64,000 nucleotides of DNA from an uncultured Clostridia bacterium (GCA_947167965.1 CAMVJW010000004.1:84893-148892); one strand, 5' to 3'. Positions 10,424-20,248 are shown, numbered from the stretch's first letter. Notes: generated from the letters alone by a model not told the origin. Made by a program: numbers and translations.

Positions 10424-11152
10424 CAATAAATGAAGATTTAAATGTAGTAAAATATGAAGTAGAAGAAATTAAACAAAAGATATATACAATAAGAGGAAAA
10501 CAGGTAATGATAGATAGTGATGTAGCGAAGTTATATTGCTGTGAAACAAAATATGTTAATCGTGTAGTAAAAAGAAATATAGAAAGATTTCCTGAAGAAT
10601 TTTGTCTCCAATTAACTGAAGAAGAATACAATAATTTAAAATCACAAATTGCAATCTCAAATTTAGAAAAAGAAAACATGCGGTGCCAATTTGTCACCGC
10701 ATATGAACAAAAGAAATAAAAATAAGTTACCATATGTTTTTACTGAGCAAGGAATTGCAATGCTTTCTGCTTTATTAAAAAGTGATATTGCAGTTAAAGT
10801 TAGAGTTAATATAATGAAAGCGTTTATAGAAATGAGAAGATTTATATTCAATAATCAAATGTTATTTGAAAAAATAAGCAGTATGGAATTAAAACAAATA
10901 GAATATCAAAAAATGACAGACGATAGATTTGAAAAAGTATTTGAATATATAGGACAACATCAGGAAAAAGAACAAAAAATATTTTTTAATGGACAAGTTT
11001 ATGATGCTTTTAGTATGATGGTAGATTTAATAAAGAAAAAATTAGATAATAAGGTTTGTTCAATAGATATTAATGATTATATATGGAGTCAAGGAAGAAA
11101 TAAGAACATAGAATTAAAACCATATCATTTAACCAGAAACACGAATTATTAA
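10399..11152 (+). pseudogene. ORF6N-domain protein, frameshifted (copy 1)
   Basis: 'IKQKIYTIRGKQVMIDSDVAKLYCCETKYVNRVVKRNIERFPEEFCLQL' then frame change in an A-rich tract near 10715 into 'LPYVFTEQGIAMLSALLKSDIAVKVRVNIMKAFIEMRR'. Confidence 0.85.
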
Positions 11153-11179
11153 TGAAATATCGAATGGAGGAAAATTAAA

Positions 11180-12724
11180 GTGGAAGAAATAATAATTGAT
11201 ATAGGATCTGGAAATATAAAAGCATATTCTATAAATACAGTGAAAGAAATAAAGAATATATATCTAAAAAATATAATGTTCAAGAAAAATTTTTCAAAAG
11301 AAATAGGAATTGCAGAAGAAGATAAAAAAGAATTAATTAATGCAATAAAAGAAATAAAAAATCGTAATATAGGTATACCAATTCATGCATATGCAACAAG
11401 TGTTTTTAGAATGCTAAGTAAAGAAAAGTTGGAAGAATTACAAATAGAAATAATTCAAGCAACAGAAATAAAAATTAATGTGATTTCACAACAAGAAGAA
11501 GAGAAGTATATGTCAAGGGCAGTAGGAAATATATGTGAGATAGATGAACCATATTTAGTATGTTGTGTTGGTGGAAGTTCAACAGAGATGATTGTAATGC
11601 AAAATGGAAAAATAATTGAACAATTAACAGAAGAATTTGCTACAGGAGATATGTTAAAAAAATTTCCACAAATTGCAGAGGATAAGCCTAATATAAATAT
11701 AGAAGATATGTACAAATACATAAAAGAAAATTTCAAGAAATTACCTAAAACTAAATGCAGATATGCTATATTTACAGGTTTCCATTTGATGTATAACACT
11801 GTAGCAGAAAATAAAATGAATAAAAATACTTTTTTTGAAAGAAAAGATATACCATATTATCTAACAGTAGAACAATTTAATAAGAATAATGAAGAAGCAA
11901 TAAATAAAAGAAGTTTAAATAGTTTAAAAGAAAAGTATCCAGAAAATCCTAGTTTTATGAATGGAACAAGAGGTGCTAATACAATTGTAGGATATATATT
12001 AGAAAAAGTTGGGGCAGAAATTTATTTCCCTACAAATTTAAATATGATTAATGGAATTGTTGAGCAATTACAAGAAGAAGAGTTAATAAAAAAATTATGG
12101 GATTATATGAAAAGTAATCAAAAAATCGAAAAGTCAGATTGTATTATAGGACTAGGTTGTGAAGATTTAAACATAGCAAAGATTGCAGTAGATTTATATT
12201 TCAAAGAGTATGGTGATAAAATAATTTTTTCAGGAGGATTAGGAAAAGTAACAAGAAATATATGGAATGAACCCGAAGCAAATAAATTTGCTGAATATGC
12301 AATTGAAAATGGTGTTCCAAAAGAAAAAATTTATATAGAAAATAAATCAACAAATACGGGAGATAATTTTAGATTTACAAAAGAGTTAATAAAGCAAGAA
12401 AGATTGAATGTTAAAACTTGTATAGTAGTTTGCAAACCTTATGTTGAAAAAAGAGTGGAAGCAACTCTAAAGAAAATAATACCAGAATGTAAAGGAATAG
12501 TTACATCTCAAAATATTGAATTTGAACAATATTGTAATCAATATGAAAATGAAATAGGAAATAGAAATGAAGTAATAGAGGATTTAGTTGGTTCTGTTGA
12601 GAGAATGAAAGTATTTGCTGAAAGAGGTTGGCAAATACAAATGGATATTCCAAATACTGTATGGCAAGCATATGAAGATTTGGTAAAAATGGGATATGAT
12701 AAGTATTATACCAAAAAAACATAA
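11180..12724 (+). CDS. Ppx/GppA-like ASKHA phosphatase domain fused to a DUF218 (YdcF-like) domain
   Basis: N-term 'IDIGSGNIKAY', 'YATSVFRML', 'VGGSSTEMIVMQNGK'; C-term 'DCIIGLGC...IIFSGGLG...FAEYAIENGVPKEKIYIENKSTNTGDNFRFTKELI'. Confidence 0.8.
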   Translation: MEEIIIDIGSGNIKAYSINTVKEIKNIYLKNIMFKKNFSKEIGIAEEDKKELINAIKEIKNRNIGIPIHAYATSVFRMLSKEKLEELQIEIIQATEIKINVISQQEEEKYMSRAVGNICEIDEPYLVCCVGGSSTEMIVMQNGKIIEQLTEEFATGDMLKKFPQIAEDKPNINIEDMYKYIKENFKKLPKTKCRYAIFTGFHLMYNTVAENKMNKNTFFERKDIPYYLTVEQFNKNNEEAINKRSLNSLKEKYPENPSFMNGTRGANTIVGYILEKVGAEIYFPTNLNMINGIVEQLQEEELIKKLWDYMKSNQKIEKSDCIIGLGCEDLNIAKIAVDLYFKEYGDKIIFSGGLGKVTRNIWNEPEANKFAEYAIENGVPKEKIYIENKSTNTGDNFRFTKELIKQERLNVKTCIVVCKPYVEKRVEATLKKIIPECKGIVTSQNIEFEQYCNQYENEIGNRNEVIEDLVGSVERMKVFAERGWQIQMDIPNTVWQAYEDLVKMGYDKYYTKKT

Positions 12725-12744
12725 AGAACTATGATAAAAAAATG

Positions 12745-12777
12745 GTTCTTATAGAAGATAAGAACTATTTTTGCTTT
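12745..12777 (+). terminator. Rho-independent terminator
   Basis: gttcttat-agaag-ataagaac followed by tatttttgctttt. Confidence 0.85.
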
Positions 12778-13016
12778 TGCTAAAGATTATATTATAAATA
12801 GCAGATATTCTGTTATGTTTAACAACATCTAACTAAAATCTAACCAAAGTAAAAATAATTTACAAAATAGCCTAAAAATTTGAAAATATTTATATTACTA
12901 AAAAATATCAGAGGAATGTTAAAAATCATTATAGTTTCAAGGCTTTAAAGTTACTTAACTAATCATAAAAAATCTTAAAAGATTTTTAACTGAAAACATG
13001 TGGAGTGCCTAGCGGT

Positions 13017-13066
13017 GATGGGTCGTAGAGAAGGTTAGAAAAGCGTTAATATTACGACGTTACATC
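13017..13066. other. GC-richer intergenic element with nested complementarity (unknown RNA or DNA element)
   Basis: gatg(13017-20) g gtcgta(13022-27) ... tacgac(13053-58) gtta catc(13063-66) in a gtggagtgcctagcggtgatgggtcgtagagaagg context. Confidence 0.35.
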
Positions 13067-13282
13067 GAACAATTTAATTTATGATAACTTACTTGGAAAC
13101 GAAAACAATATAATTTTCTATACAGATGATGAAGACAATGTTAATATAGAATTAATTTTAAAGTTAATTCAAAACCAGCTATTAAATTTAGAAAATAGGC
13201 AAATAAAAATATAAAGAATATTATGCTTATAAAGTACATTCTAAATAAACCTTATAAACAAATTATACAAGGAGGAACTGAT

Positions 13283-14212
13283 ATGAATTTAAAGATAGTT
13301 GAAAAAATTGCAAAAGAACATCCATTTAATTCTAGAAATTGGAATTATCAGAAAATAATTAGATATTTATTAAGTGATGATAATAATCGTATAATTGAAG
13401 CAATGGTAATATGGCATATAAAAGACGGAAAAGTTGTTGAATTTCTTTTAGAACTTAGCAATATGTATAATTGTCCGGTTGGATGTCAATTCTGTGCTTC
13501 TGGAGCATTAGATAAAGCACCTTATTTATTAGAATCTAAGGATTTCTGGCAACAAATTAATATTATGCTTAGAGATAATAACATTAATCCAAATGACTAT
13601 GAAAGATTTTGTATAAGTTTTACAGGTATAGGTGAACCATCAATTGTTTATAAACAAACTGGTCAATTTATGAGTGAAGTTCAAGAAAAATACTCTCATG
13701 TAACATTTATAATTGGAGCATTTGGATATGAGCCAAAATGTTTTGATTATTGGAAAAATTTAGATTTAAGAATTAAAACTTTACAATTACCTTTTTATTC
13801 TTCAAACAGTACAATGTTAAAGAAAATTGTAAAAAATCTACCATCAAATTATTCTTTTTATAATAATGTATTAGAGGCGTTAAAATACAAAGAAAATGCT
13901 AAATATAATAAGTGTAGAGTAAAAGTGAATATGCTTGGAATGTGTGGGATTAATGATAGTGATGAACAAGTCGATGAATTCATAAAAATCTTATCTCCTG
14001 TTAAAGATAAGATAGAAGTAAGAATATCATTTTTAAATTATACAAAGCAGGCGGAAAAAAATGGATACGTATCACCAACTTTTGATAGATTAAGAGAAAT
14101 AGAAAAGAAGTTGAAGACTTACGGTTTTGAATGCTATTCTTTTGGGAATATATCTAATGAAGAAATTGGTTGTGGACAATTAGTTCAAAATAAAATATCA
14201 AGTAAAAATTAG
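13283..14212 (+). CDS. Radical SAM protein, divergent RlmN/Cfr-like
   Basis: CX3CX2C 'NCPVGCQFCASG', 'GIGEPS', C-terminal 'GCGQLV' (RlmN/Cfr methyl-carrier Cys motif); RBS aaggagg; ORF-track start 13223 less likely. Confidence 0.75.
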   Translation: MNLKIVEKIAKEHPFNSRNWNYQKIIRYLLSDDNNRIIEAMVIWHIKDGKVVEFLLELSNMYNCPVGCQFCASGALDKAPYLLESKDFWQQINIMLRDNNINPNDYERFCISFTGIGEPSIVYKQTGQFMSEVQEKYSHVTFIIGAFGYEPKCFDYWKNLDLRIKTLQLPFYSSNSTMLKKIVKNLPSNYSFYNNVLEALKYKENAKYNKCRVKVNMLGMCGINDSDEQVDEFIKILSPVKDKIEVRISFLNYTKQAEKNGYVSPTFDRLREIEKKLKTYGFECYSFGNISNEEIGCGQLVQNKISSKN

Positions 14213-14337
14213 ATTTTATGATTACTTGCATAGAAAATACTACGTAATGGCTTAATAAAATTTATAATGTTCTAGTATAATTTATATTTAACATAGAATA
14301 TAGGAACATATAAAAAGATAGGAGATGTCAGAAATAT

Positions 14338-14904
14338 TTGAAGAATAAAAATTTAATAATTATTACTGGACAATTAGCAGCTGGTAAAACTAGTTATGGT
14401 AAAAAAATATCAGAAGAATTAAAAATTCCATTTTTTAGTAAAGATTTAATTAAAGAAGTTTTATTTGATTCATTTAGCGATAGAAATCTAGAGTATGAAG
14501 TAAAACGAAAAATAGGAGCAATTAGCTATGCAATATTTTATTATATAATAGAACAACAAATGAAAGTAGGTATGCCAATAATTGCTGAAAGCAATTTTGT
14601 AAAAGAATCTGTTCCTATTATAAAAAACTTATTAGATAAATATAATTATAACAGTATTACCATAAGGTTTGAGGGAGATTTACATATATTACATAAAAGA
14701 TTTCTAAAAAGAGAGTATTCAAGTGAAAGACATATGGGATTAGTTTCAAATGGAGTATTTGATGATTTTAAAAGTTTTGAAAAAACTACCGTGAAAGCAA
14801 AAGAATTTAAAATAAATGATAACGAAATATTAGTTGATACAACAGATTTTTCAAAAGTTGATTTTGATAAAATCATTAAAGACTTACAAAAATATATGAT
14901 GTAG
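14338..14904 (+). CDS. P-loop small-molecule kinase (AAA_33/zeta-toxin-like)
   Basis: Walker A 'GQLAAGKTSYGKKIS', 'FFSKDLIKE'; TTG start. Confidence 0.7.
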   Translation: MKNKNLIIITGQLAAGKTSYGKKISEELKIPFFSKDLIKEVLFDSFSDRNLEYEVKRKIGAISYAIFYYIIEQQMKVGMPIIAESNFVKESVPIIKNLLDKYNYNSITIRFEGDLHILHKRFLKREYSSERHMGLVSNGVFDDFKSFEKTTVKAKEFKINDNEILVDTTDFSKVDFDKIIKDLQKYMM

Positions 14905-14999
14905 ATATTCTTTTACTGTAACACAAATACTTTAAATATTACTATGTTCCTAAGCAACAAACAAGCATATTAATTTATGTTCTTATGCGACATACCTGC

Positions 15000-15035
15000 C
15001 ACATCGAGTCAATCGCAATTTTAAAATTGAAATAA
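15000..15035 (+). pseudogene. Scar: second RlmD/TrmA-type methyltransferase C-terminal tail
   Basis: cac atc gag tca atc gca att tta aaa ttg aaa taa = HIESIAILKLK*, compare HIENISILKLKEY*. Confidence 0.6.
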
Positions 15036-15042
15036 ACAATCT

Positions 15043-15067
15043 ATAAGGTGACAATTTGTCACCTTAT
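15043..15067. promoter_or_regulatory. Perfect dyad upstream of ORF6N scar
   Basis: ataaggtgacaa-t-ttgtcaccttat, 12-bp perfect arms. Confidence 0.75.
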
Positions 15068-15096
15068 AAATATATTCGATTTCTCAGAATATATTT

Positions 15097-15177
15097 ATAA
15101 ACAAAAGTTTTAATGATATAATTAACAAAATTAAATAAAGGATGTGATAGTTATGAGTAATGAAAATAATATCGCAC
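15097..15177 (+). repeat. Direct repeat copy 2 (promoter and ORF6N start)
   Basis: Near-identical to 10341-10423. Confidence 0.9.
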
Positions 15178-15185
15178 TAAATTAA
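15153..15185 (+). pseudogene. ORF6N scar (copy 2), only MSNENNIALN*
   Basis: First 8 codons match copy 1 (MNNENNIA) then stop. Confidence 0.7.
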
Positions 15186-15255
15186 TATAATAAAAACAAT
15201 TTAGTATATGGTTGTTTGGTAAAATTAAATAAAAAAAAATTAAAATTTTTCTCTG

Positions 15256-15284
15256 AATAAAGCAGTTTAATGCTTTATTTTTTT
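15256..15284 (+). terminator. Rho-independent terminator
   Basis: aataaagca-gtttaa-tgctttatt followed by ttttt. Confidence 0.8.
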
Positions 15285-15442
15285 ATAAATACTTATAGTA
15301 TGAGAATGAAAATTAAAATATATAAGTAAAATATAGGTTAATAATAACTGAATCAAAAAACATATAAGTTCGAAAAAATCATAATACAAATTGACTTTTT
15401 TGAACTTATAGAATATAAATTGCTTAAAGGAGTAATAAGATA

Positions 15443-16162
15443 ATGGAGAAAAATAGTAAATTAAAATATCTATTGCCGATTCGTTCAGTATTATTTATTC
15501 TTATATTTGTAATTGGATCAATTATTACAAAACATAATATAAGCGATATTAGTAATTGGTGGAGCATTGTCGCAACGGTTGTTAATATAATAACAATACT
15601 AATTCTTATGCTAGTATCTAAAAAAATGAAAAGTAATTATTGGAAACTTATTAACTATGAAAAGGGAATAACTAAAATAAAGCAAGTTATTATAATTTCA
15701 CTTATTACTTTATGGATAGGTACATTAGGCATGTATTTAGCAGGATTTATATGTTATGGTAAATTTCCATATGCAGCGCCAATGATGATTTCACCTATAC
15801 CACTTGTTTTAGCAATTTTGAACTGTGTTATTTTACCAATAACAGTTCCTTTTGCTGAAGATGGTTTATATTTAGGTTGTGGTGTTAATCACATAAAAAA
15901 TAAATATTTAGCTATATTTGTTCCAGCTTTTTTCTATGCTTTGCAACATAGCTTTATTCCAACATTATTTGATATTAAATACATAATATATAGATTTTTA
16001 TCTTTTTTACCTTTAACTATAATATTATGTTGGTACTATAAGAAAAAACAAAATCCATTACCAATTATGGTGGGACATGCACTAATTGAAATTGCAAGTG
16101 TAGCAATGATACTTATAACTTCAATTAGCCCCGAAATGTATCAAACAATGTTAAATATGTAA
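15443..16162 (+). CDS. CPBP-family-like membrane protein
   Basis: Multi-TM, 'FFYALQHSFIPTLF', 'VGHALIEIAS'; first motif degenerate ('AEDGLYLG'). Confidence 0.55.
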   Translation: MEKNSKLKYLLPIRSVLFILIFVIGSIITKHNISDISNWWSIVATVVNIITILILMLVSKKMKSNYWKLINYEKGITKIKQVIIISLITLWIGTLGMYLAGFICYGKFPYAAPMMISPIPLVLAILNCVILPITVPFAEDGLYLGCGVNHIKNKYLAIFVPAFFYALQHSFIPTLFDIKYIIYRFLSFLPLTIILCWYYKKKQNPLPIMVGHALIEIASVAMILITSISPEMYQTMLNM

Positions 16163-16312
16163 TGTACAGAAAATTTTAATATCACGAACATATAGAATTG
16201 TTATATGCGTGTAAGAAGCATAGATATGTTTGAATAGTATATCTTTTGCTATAAAACTATATTTACATAAAATTGATTTTTTGATATAATTGTATTAAAT
16301 TTTTAAAATTAT

Positions 16313-16816
16313 TTGGAGGAATTAAAATTGGATTACAAAATAGAATTAGCAAAGTATGAAGATTTAAATGCAATTTATAAACTCATATATGATAGATGTT
16401 TATGGTTTTCAAAAAATGGTGTTAAAGGGTGGAATATAGAATCCTACCCTAACAAGTATAATCAAGAATATTTTAAAAATCAGATGCAAATAAACAAATT
16501 ATTTATATTAAAAATAGGCAATAATATATGTGGAGTAATGCTTATAAAAGAAACAGATAGTGATTATTGGAAAGATAATATATCATCTTATTATATACAT
16601 CATTTAGCAACTGATATAAATAAAAATGGGATTGGGAAATTACTGATAAATTTTGCAATAGAACAATGTAAAATAGATAATAAAAGTCGATTAAGACTAG
16701 ACTGTTATAAAACAAGTTTTTTTCTTAATGAATACTATAAAAAATTAGGATTTAAGAACGTTGGAAATGGAATAAAAGAAGATTATGAATTTAATTTATG
16801 GGAGATGATAGTTTAA
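16313..16816 (+). CDS. GNAT family N-acetyltransferase
   Basis: 'YYIHHLATDINKNGIGKLLINFAIEQCK', 'RLDCYKTSFFLNEYYKKLGFK'. Confidence 0.8.
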   Translation: MEELKLDYKIELAKYEDLNAIYKLIYDRCLWFSKNGVKGWNIESYPNKYNQEYFKNQMQINKLFILKIGNNICGVMLIKETDSDYWKDNISSYYIHHLATDINKNGIGKLLINFAIEQCKIDNKSRLRLDCYKTSFFLNEYYKKLGFKNVGNGIKEDYEFNLWEMIV

Positions 16817-16817
16817 T

Positions 16818-17378
16818 ATGAATACACTAGATGCAATTAAAAATAGAAAGAGTATTAGAAATTTTAAAAATGAAGATATTCCAAAGGAAATAGTAGAAGA
16901 TGTATTGAATTGTGGAAGACTTGCACCATCTGCAAAAAACAGGCAACCTTGGTACTTTGTTATATTAAAAAATAGTATGAAAGATAAAGTTGCAGATTTG
17001 ATGATAGAATATACGAAGAATAATGATGAAACAGAAGAACGAATAAAATTAAATGCTCCAAGTACTGTTAGTTCGACCGCAAGGGTAATAAAGCAAGCAC
17101 CTGTTTTAGTATTAATATTTAAGCCCAAAAATGATAATTGGCTTGTAGGGGATAGTTTATCAATAGGGGCTTGTGTAGAGAATATATGTTTAAGAGTGAC
17201 AGATTTAGGTTTGGGTTGTTTATGGATTAGAGATATTGTTTATGTTTCTAAAGAAGTTGCAAAAATGCTTGGACACGGAGATTTGGAATTAAATTGTGCA
17301 GTAGCTTTAGGTGTTCCTAATCATAATCCTACACAAGAGCCAAAAAAAGAATTAAAAGATATTATAGAGTGGTATTAA
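16818..17378 (+). CDS. Nitroreductase family protein
   Basis: 'AIKNRKSIRNFKNEDIPKEIVEDVLNCGRLAPSAKNRQPWYFVIL'. Confidence 0.9.
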   Translation: MNTLDAIKNRKSIRNFKNEDIPKEIVEDVLNCGRLAPSAKNRQPWYFVILKNSMKDKVADLMIEYTKNNDETEERIKLNAPSTVSSTARVIKQAPVLVLIFKPKNDNWLVGDSLSIGACVENICLRVTDLGLGCLWIRDIVYVSKEVAKMLGHGDLELNCAVALGVPNHNPTQEPKKELKDIIEWY

Positions 17379-17491
17379 TTTGAAAAGAAAATATGTGGAT
17401 AATTTAAAAAGTATTATTCATCAACAAAAAACAAATAAAGAATATATCATTTTATTTAAAAATTATAAATGTTAGAGGAAGTTTAGTAAAA

Positions 17492-18565
17492 ATGGAAAAT
17501 AAAAAGAGTCTTTGGCAAAAAACAAAAATAAAAAATGTCGAATTAAATAACCGCATTGTAAGATCTGCAACAAATGAACATTTAGGTACACTTGAAGGGT
17601 ATATAACAGATGATTATATCAAAGTATATGAAAATTTAGCAAAAAGTGGAGTAGGGTTAATAATTACATCACATATGGCAATTGATAAAAATCAAAAAGC
17701 CGATAGTACTCATATTTCAGTAAATGATAGCATAAACGACGAAAAATTAAAACTATTAACAGATACTGTACATAAATATGGATCAAAAATAGTTGCTCAA
17801 ATTTCTTATCCTGGTTGCCGCCAAAATAAAATTGAAGGAAAACCAGCTAAAACCCCAAGTGGTGTAGATAATACAGAAGCACTTTCATATGAAGAAATTA
17901 AACAATATATAAATAATTATATTAAAACGATTAAACATTTAAAAGAAATGGGTTTTGATGGTGTACAATTACATATGGCTCATGGATACTTTTTAAGTGA
18001 ATTTTTAGATCCATATTATAATAGACGCACAGATTCTTATGGTGGAACTGCAAAAAAGAGATATCAAATCATTCATGAGATAGTAACTGAGGCAGATAAA
18101 ATTAAAAATCGTAATTTTATAATACTTGCTAAGATTGATACAGTATCAAAAACTGAAGATAATGATTTTATTAATCAACAAATTGAAGTATCTAAATGGC
18201 TTGAAGAAGATGGAATAGATGCTATAGAAATAAGTGGAATAAATTTCAAAAAATACAAGCAATCAACTCCATATTATTTAGAAAATGCATTAAAGATAAA
18301 AGAAAATATAAATATACCGATAATTTTGGTTGGAGGATTTAGAAACACACATCAAATGGAGGGTGCATTAAGTAAAGGAATTGATTTTATTTCAATGTGT
18401 CGTCCTTTTATTGCAGATGAAGATTTTTTACAAAAGCTAAAAAATGGAGAACAAAGCAGATGTATTAGTTGCAATAAATGTTTTGAAATTTATAAAACAC
18501 AGTATAAACGTTGTGTTTTAAGAAATGATACAATTAGACAGTTAGAAATAAACTTTAAAAATTGA
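17492..18565 (+). CDS. NADH:flavin oxidoreductase (Old Yellow Enzyme family)
   Basis: 'NNRIVRSATNEHLGTLEGY', 'GFDGVQLHMAHGYFLSEFLDPYYNRRTDSYGG'. Confidence 0.9.
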   Translation: MENKKSLWQKTKIKNVELNNRIVRSATNEHLGTLEGYITDDYIKVYENLAKSGVGLIITSHMAIDKNQKADSTHISVNDSINDEKLKLLTDTVHKYGSKIVAQISYPGCRQNKIEGKPAKTPSGVDNTEALSYEEIKQYINNYIKTIKHLKEMGFDGVQLHMAHGYFLSEFLDPYYNRRTDSYGGTAKKRYQIIHEIVTEADKIKNRNFIILAKIDTVSKTEDNDFINQQIEVSKWLEEDGIDAIEISGINFKKYKQSTPYYLENALKIKENINIPIILVGGFRNTHQMEGALSKGIDFISMCRPFIADEDFLQKLKNGEQSRCISCNKCFEIYKTQYKRCVLRNDTIRQLEINFKN

Positions 18566-18604
18566 TGTACTAGGTTATTTAATAAATACAAGAAGGGTTA
18601 TAAA

Positions 18605-19048
18605 ATGGGATATATTAAAGAAATAAGAAAATATGTTGGACATAGTCCAATAATGGCTACATCTATAATGTGTATTATATATGATAAAGAAAGAGGAATA
18701 TTATTTGAAAAAAGTGTCGATTTTGGAGTATGGTGTGTTCCAGGTGGTGCTTTAGAAATTGGAGAGAGCTTAGAAGAAGGTTTAAAAAGGGAAGTAAAAG
18801 AAGAAACTTCATTAGAAATTTTTAACCCTAAATTGTTTGATGTAAGATCAAATATTCATATAGTTTATCCGAATAAAGACGAAGTATATTATACAGAAGT
18901 AATATATGAGGTAAATGAATATAAAGGAAACTTAAAACCAGATGCTGAAAGCATTGAATTAAAATGGTTTAAAGTTGATGAGCTACCAGATAATATATCA
19001 CCCATTCAAATTGAAATAATAAACAGATTTATAAATACATTAAAATAA
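18605..19048 (+). CDS. NUDIX hydrolase
   Basis: NUDIX box 'GGALEIGESLEEGLKREVKEETSLEI'. Confidence 0.9.
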   Translation: MGYIKEIRKYVGHSPIMATSIMCIIYDKERGILFEKSVDFGVWCVPGGALEIGESLEEGLKREVKEETSLEIFNPKLFDVRSNIHIVYPNKDEVYYTEVIYEVNEYKGNLKPDAESIELKWFKVDELPDNISPIQIEIINRFINTLK

Positions 19049-19349
19049 TTATAATTTATGAGATTAAACATTATAATTAATTGAGGAGATAATTATTTGT
19101 TTTATTTGTGATAGAATTAATATTATAAAAAATAACACCAATTAATATTTTGATTTATTCAATATTTCATTTTGGTGTGGTACTTGCATTCCTGCGTTGT
19201 ATGTGCTAGACTATCTGTGTATGGACTTTTCATACGTCTCACTCCTTTCATATTTAATATTTTAAACCGTCAAACTTAAAATATTATATCTTAAAGGAGT
19301 GTTTTTTTTAACCTTTGCTCAATACTATAAGCTTTTTTGTACTATAGAC

Positions 19350-19500
19350 ATAAACCGAGGTCTACCCTTAAATTTAAAAAGAGGCCTAGTATTTTTACTA
19401 GAAGTTAATATATTATATTAATAGACCTTCCGCATGCTGAACGGCACATACGGTGGAAAGAGATGGGAAAACTTATTAAGAATTATACTCTACTCGATGT
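19350..19500 (+). other. Possible group II intron 3' remnant (domain V/VI-like)
   Basis: 'ccgcatgctgaacggcacatacggtggaaagagatggg...ctactcgat' recalls group II intron 3' ends; aggtct (~19358)/agacct (~19422) complementarity; no RT ORF. Confidence 0.3.
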
Positions 19501-19678
19501 ATTGTTTTAGCTCAATTAAAGCTATGATTCTGAGGTTGCAAAATAAAATTAATATGATATAATCTTTCTAAATTACAAATAAAAAATAATTAAGCCTATT
19601 AAAAAGCAATTTCAAAATGTTAATGCTATTAGTTTATGAATAAATTAATGGAGAAAGCTCAAAGGGGGAAGTATTAAA

Positions 19679-20140
19679 ATGCAAAATAGAGTTTCACATT
19701 TAGATGCTACAGTATGTTACCTTAAAAAGGATAATTGTGTTTTAATGATAAAATTTTTAAAAAAATGGGGACAAGTATATGCTCCACCTGGAGGAAAATT
19801 TAAATCCGGAGAATCTCCTTTAGATTGCATTAAAAGAGAATTTTATGAAGAAACTGGTTTAACATTAATTAATCCAAGACTTCAAGGAATTTCGTATTGG
19901 AAAGATTCTGCTGAAGGAATTATATTTATATATACTGCGGATAAATTTGAAGGAGAATTAATTACTACTTCTTCAGAAGGAAATTTAGAATGGATTAAGC
20001 TAGATGATTTATTATCAATTAACCAATTTGAGCAAAATAAAAAGTTTACACCATTTTTATTTAAAGAGGAGTTATTTGAAGGAAAATTTTTATTAGATGA
20101 TGAGTGTAAGGTTAAAGAATATGAAATTAGAAATATTTAA
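19679..20140 (+). CDS. NUDIX hydrolase
   Basis: NUDIX box 'GGKFKSGESPLDCIKREFYEETGLTL'. Confidence 0.9.
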   Translation: MQNRVSHLDATVCYLKKDNCVLMIKFLKKWGQVYAPPGGKFKSGESPLDCIKREFYEETGLTLINPRLQGISYWKDSAEGIIFIYTADKFEGELITTSSEGNLEWIKLDDLLSINQFEQNKKFTPFLFKEELFEGKFLLDDECKVKEYEIRNI

Positions 20141-20248
20141 ACAACAGAAATTTTATTTATGATATCATATATCAAATTTAAAAAATCCAATTAGCTTGTA
20201 ATTGCCATTTTGGAATTTTTAATAATTTAATACAGGAGAGTATGAAAC

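Noticed and set aside
17380-17474. Short frame LKRKYVDNLKSIIHQQKTNKEYIILFKNYKC*
   Set aside because: Possible start of a decayed gene, but too short and without a recognisable family.
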